A DNA stretch of 64,000 nt from an uncultured Clostridia bacterium (GTDB taxonomy: Bacteria; Bacillota; Clostridia; Lachnospirales; Lachnospiraceae): positions 1 through 64,000 of the forward strand of contig CAMIZL010000005.1 of assembly GCA_946403295.1 (NCBI GenBank). Direction: 5' to 3'. Both the position numbers and the translations under genes were made by a program. Position 1 is the first letter of the stretch; each line of letters begins with the position of its first letter. Shown piece after piece: positions 1-9,314 of the stretch. The notes beneath the pieces were generated by a model. The model did no database searches and had not been told where the DNA came from. It saw nothing but the letters and a program-made list of their open reading frames with translations.

Positions 1-2
1 AG

Positions 3-410
3 CAGGCTGCGCTTGAGAAGAAGGCGGCCAAAGAGCAGGCTGCGCTTGAGAAGAAGGCGGCCAAAGAGCAGGCTGCGCTTGAGAAGAAAGCGGCCAAGGA
101 ACAGGCGGCTCTTGAGAAGAAGACAGCCAAAGAAAAGAAGGCAGCTGAAAAAGAGGCGCAGGAAAGGGAGCGGGAGATTGCCGCTGCGGCTGAGGAAGCC
201 GTGGAAGCGGTATATGAAGCCGTGCCTGAAACTGCGACTGACATCGCGCCTGAAACTGCGGCTGAGACCGTGCCCGAGACCGTGGCTGAGACTGCGGCTG
301 ACATCGCGGCTGAGACTGTGCCCGAGACCGTGGCTGAGACTGCGACTGACATCGTGGCTGAGACCGTGCCCGAGACCGTGGCTGAGACTGCGGCTGAGGC
401 AGAAGAGGTA
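3..410 (+). repeat. In-frame coding tandem repeats: 33-nt ([11 protein letters not shown]) then about 48-nt ([16 protein letters not shown]) units
   Basis: Direct reading of nucleotide and protein periodicity. Confidence 0.9.
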
Positions 411-2756
411 GAAAAGGAAGCGCCGGAAGCGCCGGAAACAGAAGAAGCCAAAGGTTCAAAGTCCAAAGGGTCGGCGCCCGAAGGCTCAAAGAAGAAATCA
501 TTTGATATCAGGAAGATCTCTGAGATCGCAAGGACTGCTGTGTTTGCGACCGGAAGATTTTTTGCAAAAATAGGAAAAACACTCGTTAAATTCTACAGAA
601 AGATACGCAAGATCGAGGACGTGAGCGGATACGATCTTGAGAATCCTTCGTCGGGACGCAAATCCAGACAGCTTCGCCGATATACAAAGATCAGATGGAA
701 GCTGATGGCTGCGTTTATCCTTCCCGTTATCCTTATCGTTGTCGTTGGTCTTGTTTCATATAACATGGCTTCCGAAACCGTTATCAGCAAATGTAACCTG
801 AGCGTTTCGAGTACGATGTCGGCTACCGACAAATATTTGAAGCTCATGCTTTCTTCGGTCAAAAACAAAGCTGCAACTCTTTCGACCGATGCGGACGTTA
901 CAAATTATTATTACAATCTCTACGATCGTAATATGACGGATCCGACCACCAAGAAGACATTCAATGCGACATACAATTCAATGGGCGGCTATATCAAGCA
1001 GACCGATTATCTTGAGGATTACTATATCCTTTGTAATCAGGGTAAACCCACTTTCTCATATAAGAAGTCGGAAGCACAGACAAGAACTTCGACCGCCGAG
1101 ATGTTTATGCCTTATTGGGATACGGAAGAAGCTAAGCCTTTTAAAGAGGGCAGCACGGCATTCTGGACCCTTTCTCATCCCTTCATCGATGAGACGTTCT
1201 ACGGTGAACCCGACTCCTATTGTATGACCTTCGTCAGATTGATGAAGAATAAAGACGGTATCATCGCATTCGATATCAATAAGAAGAATATGCATTCGAC
1301 ACTCGGAGGAACGGGACTGGGTGACGGAAGTATCATTGGTCTCGTATTTAATGAAAACGAAGAGCTCAATGTTGCGCAGAGCATCGATAAGGAAGGCAAT
1401 ATCGTAGCGGGAGACATCACAAACGATCTGATCTTCAACGATCCGGATCTTGCCGAATATATCCACAATGATGAACTTGACGGTTTGACCACCGAGATCG
1501 ATTATGACGGCGATACATACCTCTTCTACAGATCAGCGCTCGGTGATTCCGACATCATACTTTGTGCACTCGTTCCCGAGGCAAATCTTGCTTCGGAGCT
1601 TACTACCATCAGGATCATCACGTTCATCTTCGTGTTCATCGGTGCTGCGGTGGCTCTCGGAACCGGACTTCTTATCTCGTCGGGTATCGCGGGAACACTT
1701 AAGAAGGCGTGCATTAATCTCGCAAAGGTAGCTGACGGCGATCTTTCCCAGGAATTCGTTACGGAAAGGACCGATGAGATCGGACAGCTTACCGATACCA
1801 TCGATAAGACGGTACTCGGTATCCATTCGATCGTTGAAGAAGTTACGAGATTCAGTGAGGATGTCAATACTTCGTCGGCAAGAGTAGCAAAGACTTCGAA
1901 GCGACTTGTTTCCTCAATGAAAGTTGTTTCCGGATCACTCAGCGATGTTTATTCGCAGGTTCAGGGTCAGGCTGTCGACACCGATACATCCGCCGACAAG
2001 ATGGCGATACTTTCGAAGCGAATCGACGCGATCAATGACAATACCCGTCAGATCGATGCAACCGTTGACAGAACGGTTGATATCTCCGAAAAGGGTAGAA
2101 AGACCATCGCAAGCCTCAATGAACAAAACAATATCACCACAGACAACATAAACCGTCTGGTTGCCGATATCGACAGTGTCGTTAAGAAGGCGATGGGTAT
2201 CTCCAAGATCACGGAGACCATGAATGATATTGCAGAACAGACAAACCTCCTTTCGCTCAATGCTTCGATCGAGGCGGCCAGAGCGGGAGAACAGGGTAGA
2301 GGATTCTCGGTAGTTGCCGAAGAGATCCACAAGCTTGCCGATGAATCGATCAAGGCGGGCGAGCAGATCAACAGGATCATTTCCGAGATCAATGAGAGTA
2401 CCCAGAATGCCGTAAGCTCGGCAAAGATGACCAACAAGCTCGTTTCGGATCAGAGCAGGATCCTCCTTGAGACCAACTCCGTATTCGGACAGATCAATGA
2501 TTGTATCGATGAGATGGCCAACCAGCTTGAACTCATTATGAAACAGCTTCATGAAATGACGGTTGATAAGGATGCGGTTTCTTCATCCATAACAAACATC
2601 GTTGCGGTAGCCGGACGTGTTTCGCAGGCAACAAAGGACCTCGGATCCCAGGTAGAGGACCAGGTTCGAATGATGGAGATCCTTGCCGAAAAGACGGCAG
2701 GCCTCAGCACCCAGGCTTCGGAACTCAATCAAAACATGGAGAACTTTATTCTTTGA
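3..2756 (+). CDS. Methyl-accepting chemotaxis protein, 5'-truncated by the window edge; long repetitive cytoplasmic N-terminal extension
   Basis: Frame is open from base 3 ([11 protein letters not shown] repeats), so the ORF-track start at 201 is only the first internal ATG. Two TM segments ([39 protein letters not shown]), HAMP-like region, MCP hairpin motif [43 protein letters not shown]. Confidence 0.93.
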   Translation, partial: QAALEKKAAKEQAALEKKAAKEQAALEKKAAKEQAALEKKTAKEKKAAEKEAQEREREIAAAAEEAVEAVYEAVPETATDIAPETAAETVPETVAETAADIAAETVPETVAETATDIVAETVPETVAETAAEAEEVEKEAPEAPETEEAKGSKSKGSAPEGSKKKSFDIRKISEIARTAVFATGRFFAKIGKTLVKFYRKIRKIEDVSGYDLENPSSGRKSRQLRRYTKIRWKLMAAFILPVILIVVVGLVSYNMASETVISKCNLSVSSTMSATDKYLKLMLSSVKNKAATLSTDADVTNYYYNLYDRNMTDPTTKKTFNATYNSMGGYIKQTDYLEDYYILCNQGKPTFSYKKSEAQTRTSTAEMFMPYWDTEEAKPFKEGSTAFWTLSHPFIDETFYGEPDSYCMTFVRLMKNKDGIIAFDINKKNMHSTLGGTGLGDGSIIGLVFNENEELNVAQSIDKEGNIVAGDITNDLIFNDPDLAEYIHNDELDGLTTEIDYDGDTYLFYRSALGDSDIILCALVPEANLASELTTIRIITFIFVFIGAAVALGTGLLISSGIAGTLKKACINLAKVADGDLSQEFVTERTDEIGQLTDTIDKTVLGIHSIVEEVTRFSEDVNTSSARVAKTSKRLVSSMKVVSGSLSDVYSQVQGQAVDTDTSADKMAILSKRIDAINDNTRQIDATVDRTVDISEKGRKTIASLNEQNNITTDNINRLVADIDSVVKKAMGISKITETMNDIAEQTNLLSLNASIEAARAGEQGRGFSVVAEEIHKLADESIKAGEQINRIISEINESTQNAVSSAKMTNKLVSDQSRILLETNSVFGQINDCIDEMANQLELIMKQLHEMTVDKDAVSSSITNIVAVAGRVSQATKDLGSQVEDQVRMMEILAEKTAGLSTQASELNQNMENFIL

Positions 2757-2777
2757 TACACGACTTAAGATCTTTAA

Positions 2778-2812
2778 AAGGCTCGGGAGCGCTGTGCCGT
2801 TTCCCGGGCCTT
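2778..2812 (+). terminator. Terminator-like hairpin after the MCP gene
   Basis: aaggctcggga / tcccgggcctt, 11-bp stem with one G-U pair; weak T tail. Confidence 0.5.
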
Positions 2813-2918
2813 AGTTCACTAGTTAAAAGGTATCGCGGACGCCCTTGCCTCTCTCTATGGATACGTCCAAATCCTTATGGTATAATGAAATAACTTTATG
2901 ATGTAAGAGGATACAGTT

Positions 2919-4997
2919 TTGGGTAAGTATTTATATATAGCGGAAAAGCCGAGCGTCGCGGCGGAATTTGCGAAGGCGCTTCACAGTGATTTTACGAAGC
3001 GTGACGGATATATGGAATCATCCGATGCCGTTGTGACATGGTGTGTCGGTCATCTCGTAACGATGACATATCCGGAGGGTTACAATCCGGCGCTTAAACG
3101 TTGGCAATTCAGTACACTTCCTTTTATTCCCGACGAATTCAAATATGAGATCATTCCTGCCGTTTCAAAGCAATTTAATATCGTAAAAGGACTCTTAAAC
3201 CGTAAGGACGTCGAGAGGATCTACGTTTGTACCGACTCGGGGCGTGAAGGAGAATATATATACAGACTTGTTGATATGATGGCGGAAGTTCCGGCCGACA
3301 AAGACAAGAGACGTGTATGGATCGATTCGCAGACCGAAGAAGAGGTTCTTCGAGGTATCAGGGAAGCCAAGCCTCTTTCCGCATATGACGATCTCTCCGA
3401 TGCCGCATATCTGCGCGCAAAAGAAGATTATCTTATGGGTATCAATTTCTCGAGAGTGCTTACATTAAAGTACGGCAACGGTATCAGAAAGGGAGAAAAA
3501 AGAAGTGCCATTTCGGTCGGAAGAGTAATGACATGTGTGCTTGGGATGGTCGTGCGTCGTGAACGCGAGATCAGGGATTTCGTCAAAACGCCGTTTTACA
3601 GGGTCATTGCCTCACTTGATGTGGGAGGAAGTCCCGTCGATGCGGAGTTTAAAGCCATAGAAGGATCGAGATACTACGCGAGCCCCAAGCTCTATAAAGA
3701 CAACGGATTCCTTGAGGAAAAGGACGCGCAGGAACTGATAGATGCCATAAGCGGTCATAAAGCAACGATCACTTCGCTCGAGAAAAAGAAAGAAGTCAAG
3801 AAACCTCCGCTTTTGTTTAACCTTGCCGAGCTGCAGAACGAGTGCTCGAGGCTCTTTAAGATAAGCCCCGATGAAACGCTTGCGATCACGCAGGAACTCT
3901 ACGAGAAAAAACTTGTTACGTATCCGAGAACCGATGCGAGAGTCCTTTCGACCGCCGTGTCGAAAGAGATCGTTAAGAACATAAGCGGTTTGCAGAATAT
4001 TGGACAATTCGCTCCCTTTGCGCGAAAGATACTCGAAGAGGGTTCTTACAAAGGACTTGCAAAGACAAGGTATGTAAACGACAAGCAGATCACGGACCAT
4101 TATGCGATAATACCCACGGGACAGGGATTTTCGGCGCTTTCGTCATTAAAGCCCCTCGCGGGACGTGTTTATGAGCTTATAGGCAGAAGATTCCTTGCCA
4201 TATTCCTGCCGCCTGCGACCTACAGAAAACTCTCTCTCGGAACCGATATCGGCGGGGAATACTTTGCGGTATCGTTAAAGGCTCTCGAGGACGAAGGATT
4301 TCTTGCGGTATATCCGTTCGCGGCAGCAAAAAAAGCCGCAGACACAAAAGCAAGACAGGGAAAACAGGAAGAGACGAAAGATGCGGACGAGTCCTCTTCG
4401 AACGAGTCGGGTTCGGATGAGCAGGACACGGAAGTCGGAGTCGGTAGCATAGAGGCGGTCAGCGCGTTAAAGAAAGGATTGATGCTTGATGTCAATGACA
4501 TTAAGATCAAGCCGGGCGAGACTTCGCCGCCCAAGCGCTACAATTCCGGATCCATGATCCTTGCGATGGAGAATGCCGGACAGCTTATTGAGGACGAGGA
4601 ACTCCGTGCGCAGATCAAATCAAGCGGTATAGGTACGAGCGCGACAAGAGCCGAGATACTCGGAAAGCTCTTTAAGATAGAGTATATGTCGCTTAATAAG
4701 AAGACACAGATCATAACCCCGACTCTTTTGGGTGAGCTGATCTACGAGGTTGTAAATGCGAGTGTCAGGGCACTTTTGAATCCCGAATTGACCGCAAGCT
4801 GGGAAAAGGGACTTCAAAAGGTCGCCGAAGGAGAGATATCGCAGGAAGAATATATGGTAAAACTTAAGGACTTCGTTCAAAAGAGGACGGATGCCGTAAA
4901 AAATTCCGGTCCGATCCCGCAATTAAACCATAATCTTGCGGTCATCGAGTCGATATATGCATCACAGGGAACAAAGAGTGCGAAAGAATCCAAGTGA
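2919..4997 (+). CDS. topB: DNA topoisomerase III-like type IA topoisomerase
   Basis: N-terminal Toprim YIAEKPSVAAEFAKAL, CTDSGREGEYIYRLV, active-site region KLVTYPRTDARVLS, GIGTSATRAEIL. TTG start. Confidence 0.9.
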   Translation: MGKYLYIAEKPSVAAEFAKALHSDFTKRDGYMESSDAVVTWCVGHLVTMTYPEGYNPALKRWQFSTLPFIPDEFKYEIIPAVSKQFNIVKGLLNRKDVERIYVCTDSGREGEYIYRLVDMMAEVPADKDKRRVWIDSQTEEEVLRGIREAKPLSAYDDLSDAAYLRAKEDYLMGINFSRVLTLKYGNGIRKGEKRSAISVGRVMTCVLGMVVRREREIRDFVKTPFYRVIASLDVGGSPVDAEFKAIEGSRYYASPKLYKDNGFLEEKDAQELIDAISGHKATITSLEKKKEVKKPPLLFNLAELQNECSRLFKISPDETLAITQELYEKKLVTYPRTDARVLSTAVSKEIVKNISGLQNIGQFAPFARKILEEGSYKGLAKTRYVNDKQITDHYAIIPTGQGFSALSSLKPLAGRVYELIGRRFLAIFLPPATYRKLSLGTDIGGEYFAVSLKALEDEGFLAVYPFAAAKKAADTKARQGKQEETKDADESSSNESGSDEQDTEVGVGSIEAVSALKKGLMLDVNDIKIKPGETSPPKRYNSGSMILAMENAGQLIEDEELRAQIKSSGIGTSATRAEILGKLFKIEYMSLNKKTQIITPTLLGELIYEVVNASVRALLNPELTASWEKGLQKVAEGEISQEEYMVKLKDFVQKRTDAVKNSGPIPQLNHNLAVIESIYASQGTKSAKESK

Positions 4998-5174
4998 TAA
5001 AGGCAAGTCTTTGTTGCTAAATCCTGAAAATATGATACAATTTAACTAAATCACAAGGGCTTTATATGCTTTTCTGCAGTCGCCCACAGGATGTACTGAA
5101 GAGCCTGTTACTTCGCCGGAGTGCAGGAGAGAGGTCGGAAGGGTCAAAAAGCCGCTTCCAAAGAGGAGATTATC

Positions 5175-6254
5175 ATGCCGGACTACAGAAGATCGGAAAG
5201 GATTTCTATCAGCAGAGCAACTCCCGGAATGGAACTTGCCAAGGATATTTATTCCAGAAGCAATCAAGTCATTCTTAATGCGGGGTCTATTCTTGATGCT
5301 GCCCGAATCTCGAAGATCATGTTCTACAGCATCGATACCATTTGGGTCTATCCTTTGCCCGGCCAGAACGTCGGACAGGAGACTCTCGCGCAGCAGCTTA
5401 AAAACAGTGTCGAATTCCGTGAGTTTTCCAAGAGATACGATGAAACGGTCACAGTTCTTAAGGATTCCTTTGTAAAGATCATGGCAGACGAAGGCGAACT
5501 CGATGAGGAACTTCTCCTGAACGAGGTTGATTCGATCATAAACGAGAGCGGCGGAAAATCGCGGATCTTCGGTATGCTCCATTGCATCAGAGACTATGAT
5601 GAGCTCACATATATGCATAGTGTCAATGTTGCGATCGTTTCCAATTGCTTCGGCAGATGGCTCAACATGTCTGACGAGGACATCAGACAGCTTACGCTGG
5701 CCGGCCTTTTGCATGACATCGGAAAGACACAGATCCCCAAGGAGATCCTTCTCAAACCCGAGGCTCTCACCGTGGATGAATACAATATAGTTAAGAGGCA
5801 TACTTTGCTCGGCTATGACATGCTCAAGGACAAGAGCATAGACGACAGAGTTAAGATGGTTGCGCTTCAGCATCATGAGAGAGCCGACGGAAGCGGATAT
5901 CCTTTCGGCAAGACGGCCGAGCAGCTTGAAGCTTTCTCAATGATCGTTTCCATCGCGGACGTTTATGATGCGCTTACCTGTGACCGTGTATACAGAAGCA
6001 GGATATGTCCGTTTGCCGTAATATCAAGTCTTGAAGGAACGGAGAGGCTTAAGTACAATCCTCAGTATCTCATTCCGCTCCTGCATAATATCACCGAAAC
6101 TTATATCAATCATTCTGTCAGACTTTCGGACGGTTCGGTCGGAAAGATCGTTCTCATGAACAGGTCAGAACTTGCGAAGCCCATAGTCCAGGTCGATGAT
6201 ATCTTTGTGGACCTTTCGAGGGAGCGTAATATCAACATAGAGGAGATCATCTGA
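5175..6254 (+). CDS. HD-GYP domain protein (putative c-di-GMP phosphodiesterase)
   Basis: HDIGKTQIPKEILLKPEALTVDEYNIVKRHTLLGYDML and HHERADGSGYPFG motifs; ATG at 5175 preceded by gaggag. Confidence 0.92.
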   Translation: MPDYRRSERISISRATPGMELAKDIYSRSNQVILNAGSILDAARISKIMFYSIDTIWVYPLPGQNVGQETLAQQLKNSVEFREFSKRYDETVTVLKDSFVKIMADEGELDEELLLNEVDSIINESGGKSRIFGMLHCIRDYDELTYMHSVNVAIVSNCFGRWLNMSDEDIRQLTLAGLLHDIGKTQIPKEILLKPEALTVDEYNIVKRHTLLGYDMLKDKSIDDRVKMVALQHHERADGSGYPFGKTAEQLEAFSMIVSIADVYDALTCDRVYRSRICPFAVISSLEGTERLKYNPQYLIPLLHNITETYINHSVRLSDGSVGKIVLMNRSELAKPIVQVDDIFVDLSRERNINIEEII

Positions 6255-6256
6255 AG

Positions 6257-8062
6257 ATGCAGCTGACAGGAGCACAGATCATAATAGAATGTCTTAAAGA
6301 GCAGAGGACAACGACCCTGTTTGGTTATCCCGGGGGAACGGTCCTTTCTGTTTATGATGCTCTTTATGAGCGAGGAAAAGGGATCCGTCATGTCCTTACG
6401 ACGCATGAACAGGGCGCTGCGCATGCGGCTGACGGATATGCCCGGGCCACGGGAAAGACGGGGGTATGTCTTGTGACTTCGGGCCCCGGAGCAACAAATC
6501 TTGTTACGGGTATCGCGACTGCATATATGGATTCTTCGCCCGTCGTGGCCATAACGATCAACGTCCCCGTTGCCAGTCTCGGACGGGACAGTTTCCAGGA
6601 GATAGATATTGCGGGTATAACAATGCCCGTTACGAAGCATAATTTCATTGTAAAAGATGTCACGTGCCTTGCGGAGGTGATAAGGCGTGCATTCCTGGTT
6701 GCGTCTTCCGGACGTCCCGGGCCCGTGCTTGTCGACATCGCTAAGGATGTTACGGAGAACGTCTGCGAATACAAGCCGCTTCCGAAGATTTCCGATGCCC
6801 CCTGCAAAAAAGGATCGGATGCGTTTGATGATACGAACGGGTCCGCAAAAAACGGGTCCGGTGCGTTTGATGATACGGAGGGTTTTGCAAAAAACGGGTC
6901 CGGTGCGTTTGATGATACGAACGGTTCCGCAAAAAACGGGTCGGGATCTGCGGTATATGCGAAATGGGCAGACAAAGACGCATGGGTATCCGAACCCGGA
7001 TATAAAACGACCGTCGGAAAGATCGCTACGGCGTTTCTGCGCGCAAAGCGGCCTCTCATCATTGCGGGCGGCGGATGCATCAGAAGCGGAGCGGGAAGTG
7101 CTCTCACGGCTCTGGCAGATGAATTTTGTATCCCCGTAGTCGATACGATGATGGGAAGGGGTGCGATCCCGGGAAGCAATCCCTATTCGCTCGGAATGGG
7201 CGGAGAATACGGAACCGCGGCAGCGGTCCGCGCAATGAAGGACAGTGATCTCATGATCGCAGTCGGCTGCCGTTTCAGCGACAGACTTATGGGTGATAAC
7301 GGCGAATTTTTGGGAGAGGGCAGGCTCGTTCACATAGACATTGATAAAGCCGAGTTGAATAAGAATGTCAATGCCGATATCGTGCTTCAATCGGATGCGG
7401 ACACGTTCTTCAGGGAATTGCTGTCGGTCCTTAAAAAGCGGTCGGCTGACAGGAAACATGACACAACCAAATGGACGCAAAGCCTTTTGACGGCGGTCGA
7501 AAAGAAGAAGATTCCTTCGGATGACGCCGGTCTTACGGGCGACATTGTTGCCGGTATCGTGGGAGAGATGGCCGGAAGCGAAGCGATCTATGTAACGGAA
7601 GTCGGTGAATGTCAGATAAGCGCCGTGAATTCAATAACGTATGAACGTCCGGGAAGCCTCATCACTTCGGGAGGCCTCGGAACGATGGGGTTCGGACTCG
7701 GTGCGGCGATCGGCGCAAAGGCCGGATGCCCCGAAAGAACGGTCATTAATTTTGCCGGTGACGGCTCATTCCGCATGAACATGGCAGAGATCATGACGGC
7801 CGTAACAAACGGACTTCCCGTGATCGAGATCGTTTTTGACAACGGTATCCTCGGCATGGTTCATACGATGCAGAAAGAGCGTTTTTCGGGCCGGTATATC
7901 GCGACGGATCTTGACGATACATACAATTACGCGGAGGTTGCCCGTTCGCTTAAAGCAAAAGCGTTCGATTGCTCGACGGTAAAAGAATTAAAGGCCGCCG
8001 TAAGGGAAGCGCTTAAAGACAAAAAGAAGAATGTCTGCGTCATTGTATGTCATATACATTGA
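6257..8062 (+). CDS. ilvB: Acetolactate synthase large subunit-like, thiamine-pyrophosphate-dependent enzyme
   Basis: GYPGGTVLSVYDAL, HEQGAAHAADGYARATGKTGVCLVTSGPGATNLVTGIATAYMDSSP, TPP motif GDGSFRMNMAEIMTAVTNGLPVIEIVFDN. Confidence 0.85.
   Translation: MQLTGAQIIIECLKEQRTTTLFGYPGGTVLSVYDALYERGKGIRHVLTTHEQGAAHAADGYARATGKTGVCLVTSGPGATNLVTGIATAYMDSSPVVAITINVPVASLGRDSFQEIDIAGITMPVTKHNFIVKDVTCLAEVIRRAFLVASSGRPGPVLVDIAKDVTENVCEYKPLPKISDAPCKKGSDAFDDTNGSAKNGSGAFDDTEGFAKNGSGAFDDTNGSAKNGSGSAVYAKWADKDAWVSEPGYKTTVGKIATAFLRAKRPLIIAGGGCIRSGAGSALTALADEFCIPVVDTMMGRGAIPGSNPYSLGMGGEYGTAAAVRAMKDSDLMIAVGCRFSDRLMGDNGEFLGEGRLVHIDIDKAELNKNVNADIVLQSDADTFFRELLSVLKKRSADRKHDTTKWTQSLLTAVEKKKIPSDDAGLTGDIVAGIVGEMAGSEAIYVTEVGECQISAVNSITYERPGSLITSGGLGTMGFGLGAAIGAKAGCPERTVINFAGDGSFRMNMAEIMTAVTNGLPVIEIVFDNGILGMVHTMQKERFSGRYIATDLDDTYNYAEVARSLKAKAFDCSTVKELKAAVREALKDKKKNVCVIVCHIH
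6804..6949 (+). repeat. In-frame 42-nt tandem repeat (about 3 copies) encoding AFDDTNGSAKNGSG-type linker
   Basis: gcgtttgatgatac recurs at 6821, 6863 and 6905 (period 42) inside the ilvB-like CDS. Confidence 0.92.
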
Positions 8063-8091
8063 TCGCGTGATAGATGAATAAAGGCATAAAA

Positions 8092-8117
8092 ACAGGCGGT
8101 CCGTGCGGACCGCCTGT
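8092..8117. terminator. Terminator-like perfect hairpin between convergent genes
   Basis: acaggcggtcc-gtgc-ggaccgcctgt, 11-bp stem, 4-nt loop. Confidence 0.6.
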
Positions 8118-8219
8118 AATGTTTGCGATAAGCGAAGGCCGTCTGTTGCAAGCTTGTTTGTGAACAGACGGCTGAGTGAACGGACATCGAGCGGACTTGT
8201 ACGCGAGATGTCCCGTCGC

Positions 8220-8245
8220 ATCGAGTAGGAGTCAGCCTACTCGAT
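8220..8245. terminator. Terminator-like hairpin at the 3' end of the minus-strand gene
   Basis: atcgagtagg-agtcag-cctactcgat, 10-bp perfect stem. Confidence 0.5.
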
Positions 8246-8248
8246 ATC

Positions 8249-9043
8249 TCAATAAAGAGCTGCTTCGGCGAGAGCGGCATTTTCTGCGGCTACTCTTGCG
8301 AGTTCGGCTTCCATCTCTTCCGGAGGAAGATCGCGGGGACTTACATGAGCAACGGTTTCCTGTAAGGGCTCGGGTTCACCGTTCATATTTCGATGCCAGA
8401 AAGCACGCAGATCTTCGTCGTTTCCGAGTGAATCGTTGATCTCTTCCTGGGTCGAATTGATGAGAGCCATGACATCGGCATCCTTACGCATCCTGAGAAG
8501 CTTTTCGCGGGTGGAATTCTCTATCTCGCCCATAAAGATCAGGGGATCGCCTGTCTCGTCGTACTGGATGAAGAGCTCGTCAAGCGAGAGCACGGGGGTG
8601 TCGATCGTGACGATGTCCATGTAATATCTTACATAGCAGACATAATCAATTTCGCCGTATCCCCTCTTTGTATAACAGGTGATGTCCGTAAATGCCGTAA
8701 CGGCTGAGGTTTTTGCCTGGATCTCGTCCATGTCTATGTAGGAGATGTCTGTGACGAGATTTCTGAACGCTTCCTTATCGACCTCGAGTTTTGCATCGTA
8801 GTAACTCTTGATAAGATCATGAATCTCGGGGTACGCCTCCTCGAGCAGTACATTGGGCACGGGAGTGGGCGTGGGAGTCGGCGTGACGAGGATTTTGGGT
8901 GTAGCTGTAACAACCGGCGCCTCTATTGTTTCCATTGATCCGGACACACGGTATCCCAAACCGGAACCGATGTAAAACGTGCTCAGTCCGATCAGCATGA
9001 TACCCATGGTGAGGATCAAGGACATTCTTTTGTGTACCTTCAT
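8249..9043 (-). CDS. Membrane-anchored/exported protein of unknown function
   Basis: MKVHKRMSLILTMGIMLIGLSTFYIGSGLGY signal/anchor, Thr/Pro linker (ATPKILVTPTPTPTPVP), then a globular region. Start moved to 9043 because of ggaag RBS. Confidence 0.7.
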   Translation of the reverse strand: MKVHKRMSLILTMGIMLIGLSTFYIGSGLGYRVSGSMETIEAPVVTATPKILVTPTPTPTPVPNVLLEEAYPEIHDLIKSYYDAKLEVDKEAFRNLVTDISYIDMDEIQAKTSAVTAFTDITCYTKRGYGEIDYVCYVRYYMDIVTIDTPVLSLDELFIQYDETGDPLIFMGEIENSTREKLLRMRKDADVMALINSTQEEINDSLGNDEDLRAFWHRNMNGEPEPLQETVAHVSPRDLPPEEMEAELARVAAENAALAEAALY

Positions 9044-9314
9044 AATTCTTCCTTTAACTAAACCTCCGACAAAACATAGTGCAATTGCACCGGCAACCGA
9101 CCTCGGAGGTAGGAGGTCGACCACACTTCACGAAAACAGAATCTATCATAGCATAAATTTTCGAATTTGTAAAGTCCGGGCCGACCGTCGGCCTGTGAAG
9201 GCTTGTAGATGAGCCTTATTTGTGGTATTATAAAGAGACGGGCATCCACTTGTCCCGTATTGATATCTGTATAAACCGACCGTCAAATTGCGTATTATAC
9301 ATTGGGGTAATTTA

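Noticed and set aside
13-411. Arg/Pro-rich ORF (132 aa) overlapping the MCP gene
   Set aside because: Shifted-frame reading of the [19 protein letters not shown] coding repeat; the MCP frame is open and in agreement with downstream domains.
6110-7480. 456-aa minus-strand ORF opposite the HD-GYP and ilvB-like genes
   Set aside because: Composition follows antisense codons of two well-supported genes; no domain recognised. Other long antisense ORFs (1935..2552, 13858..14979, 24804..25877, 37350..38156) were rejected for the same reason.
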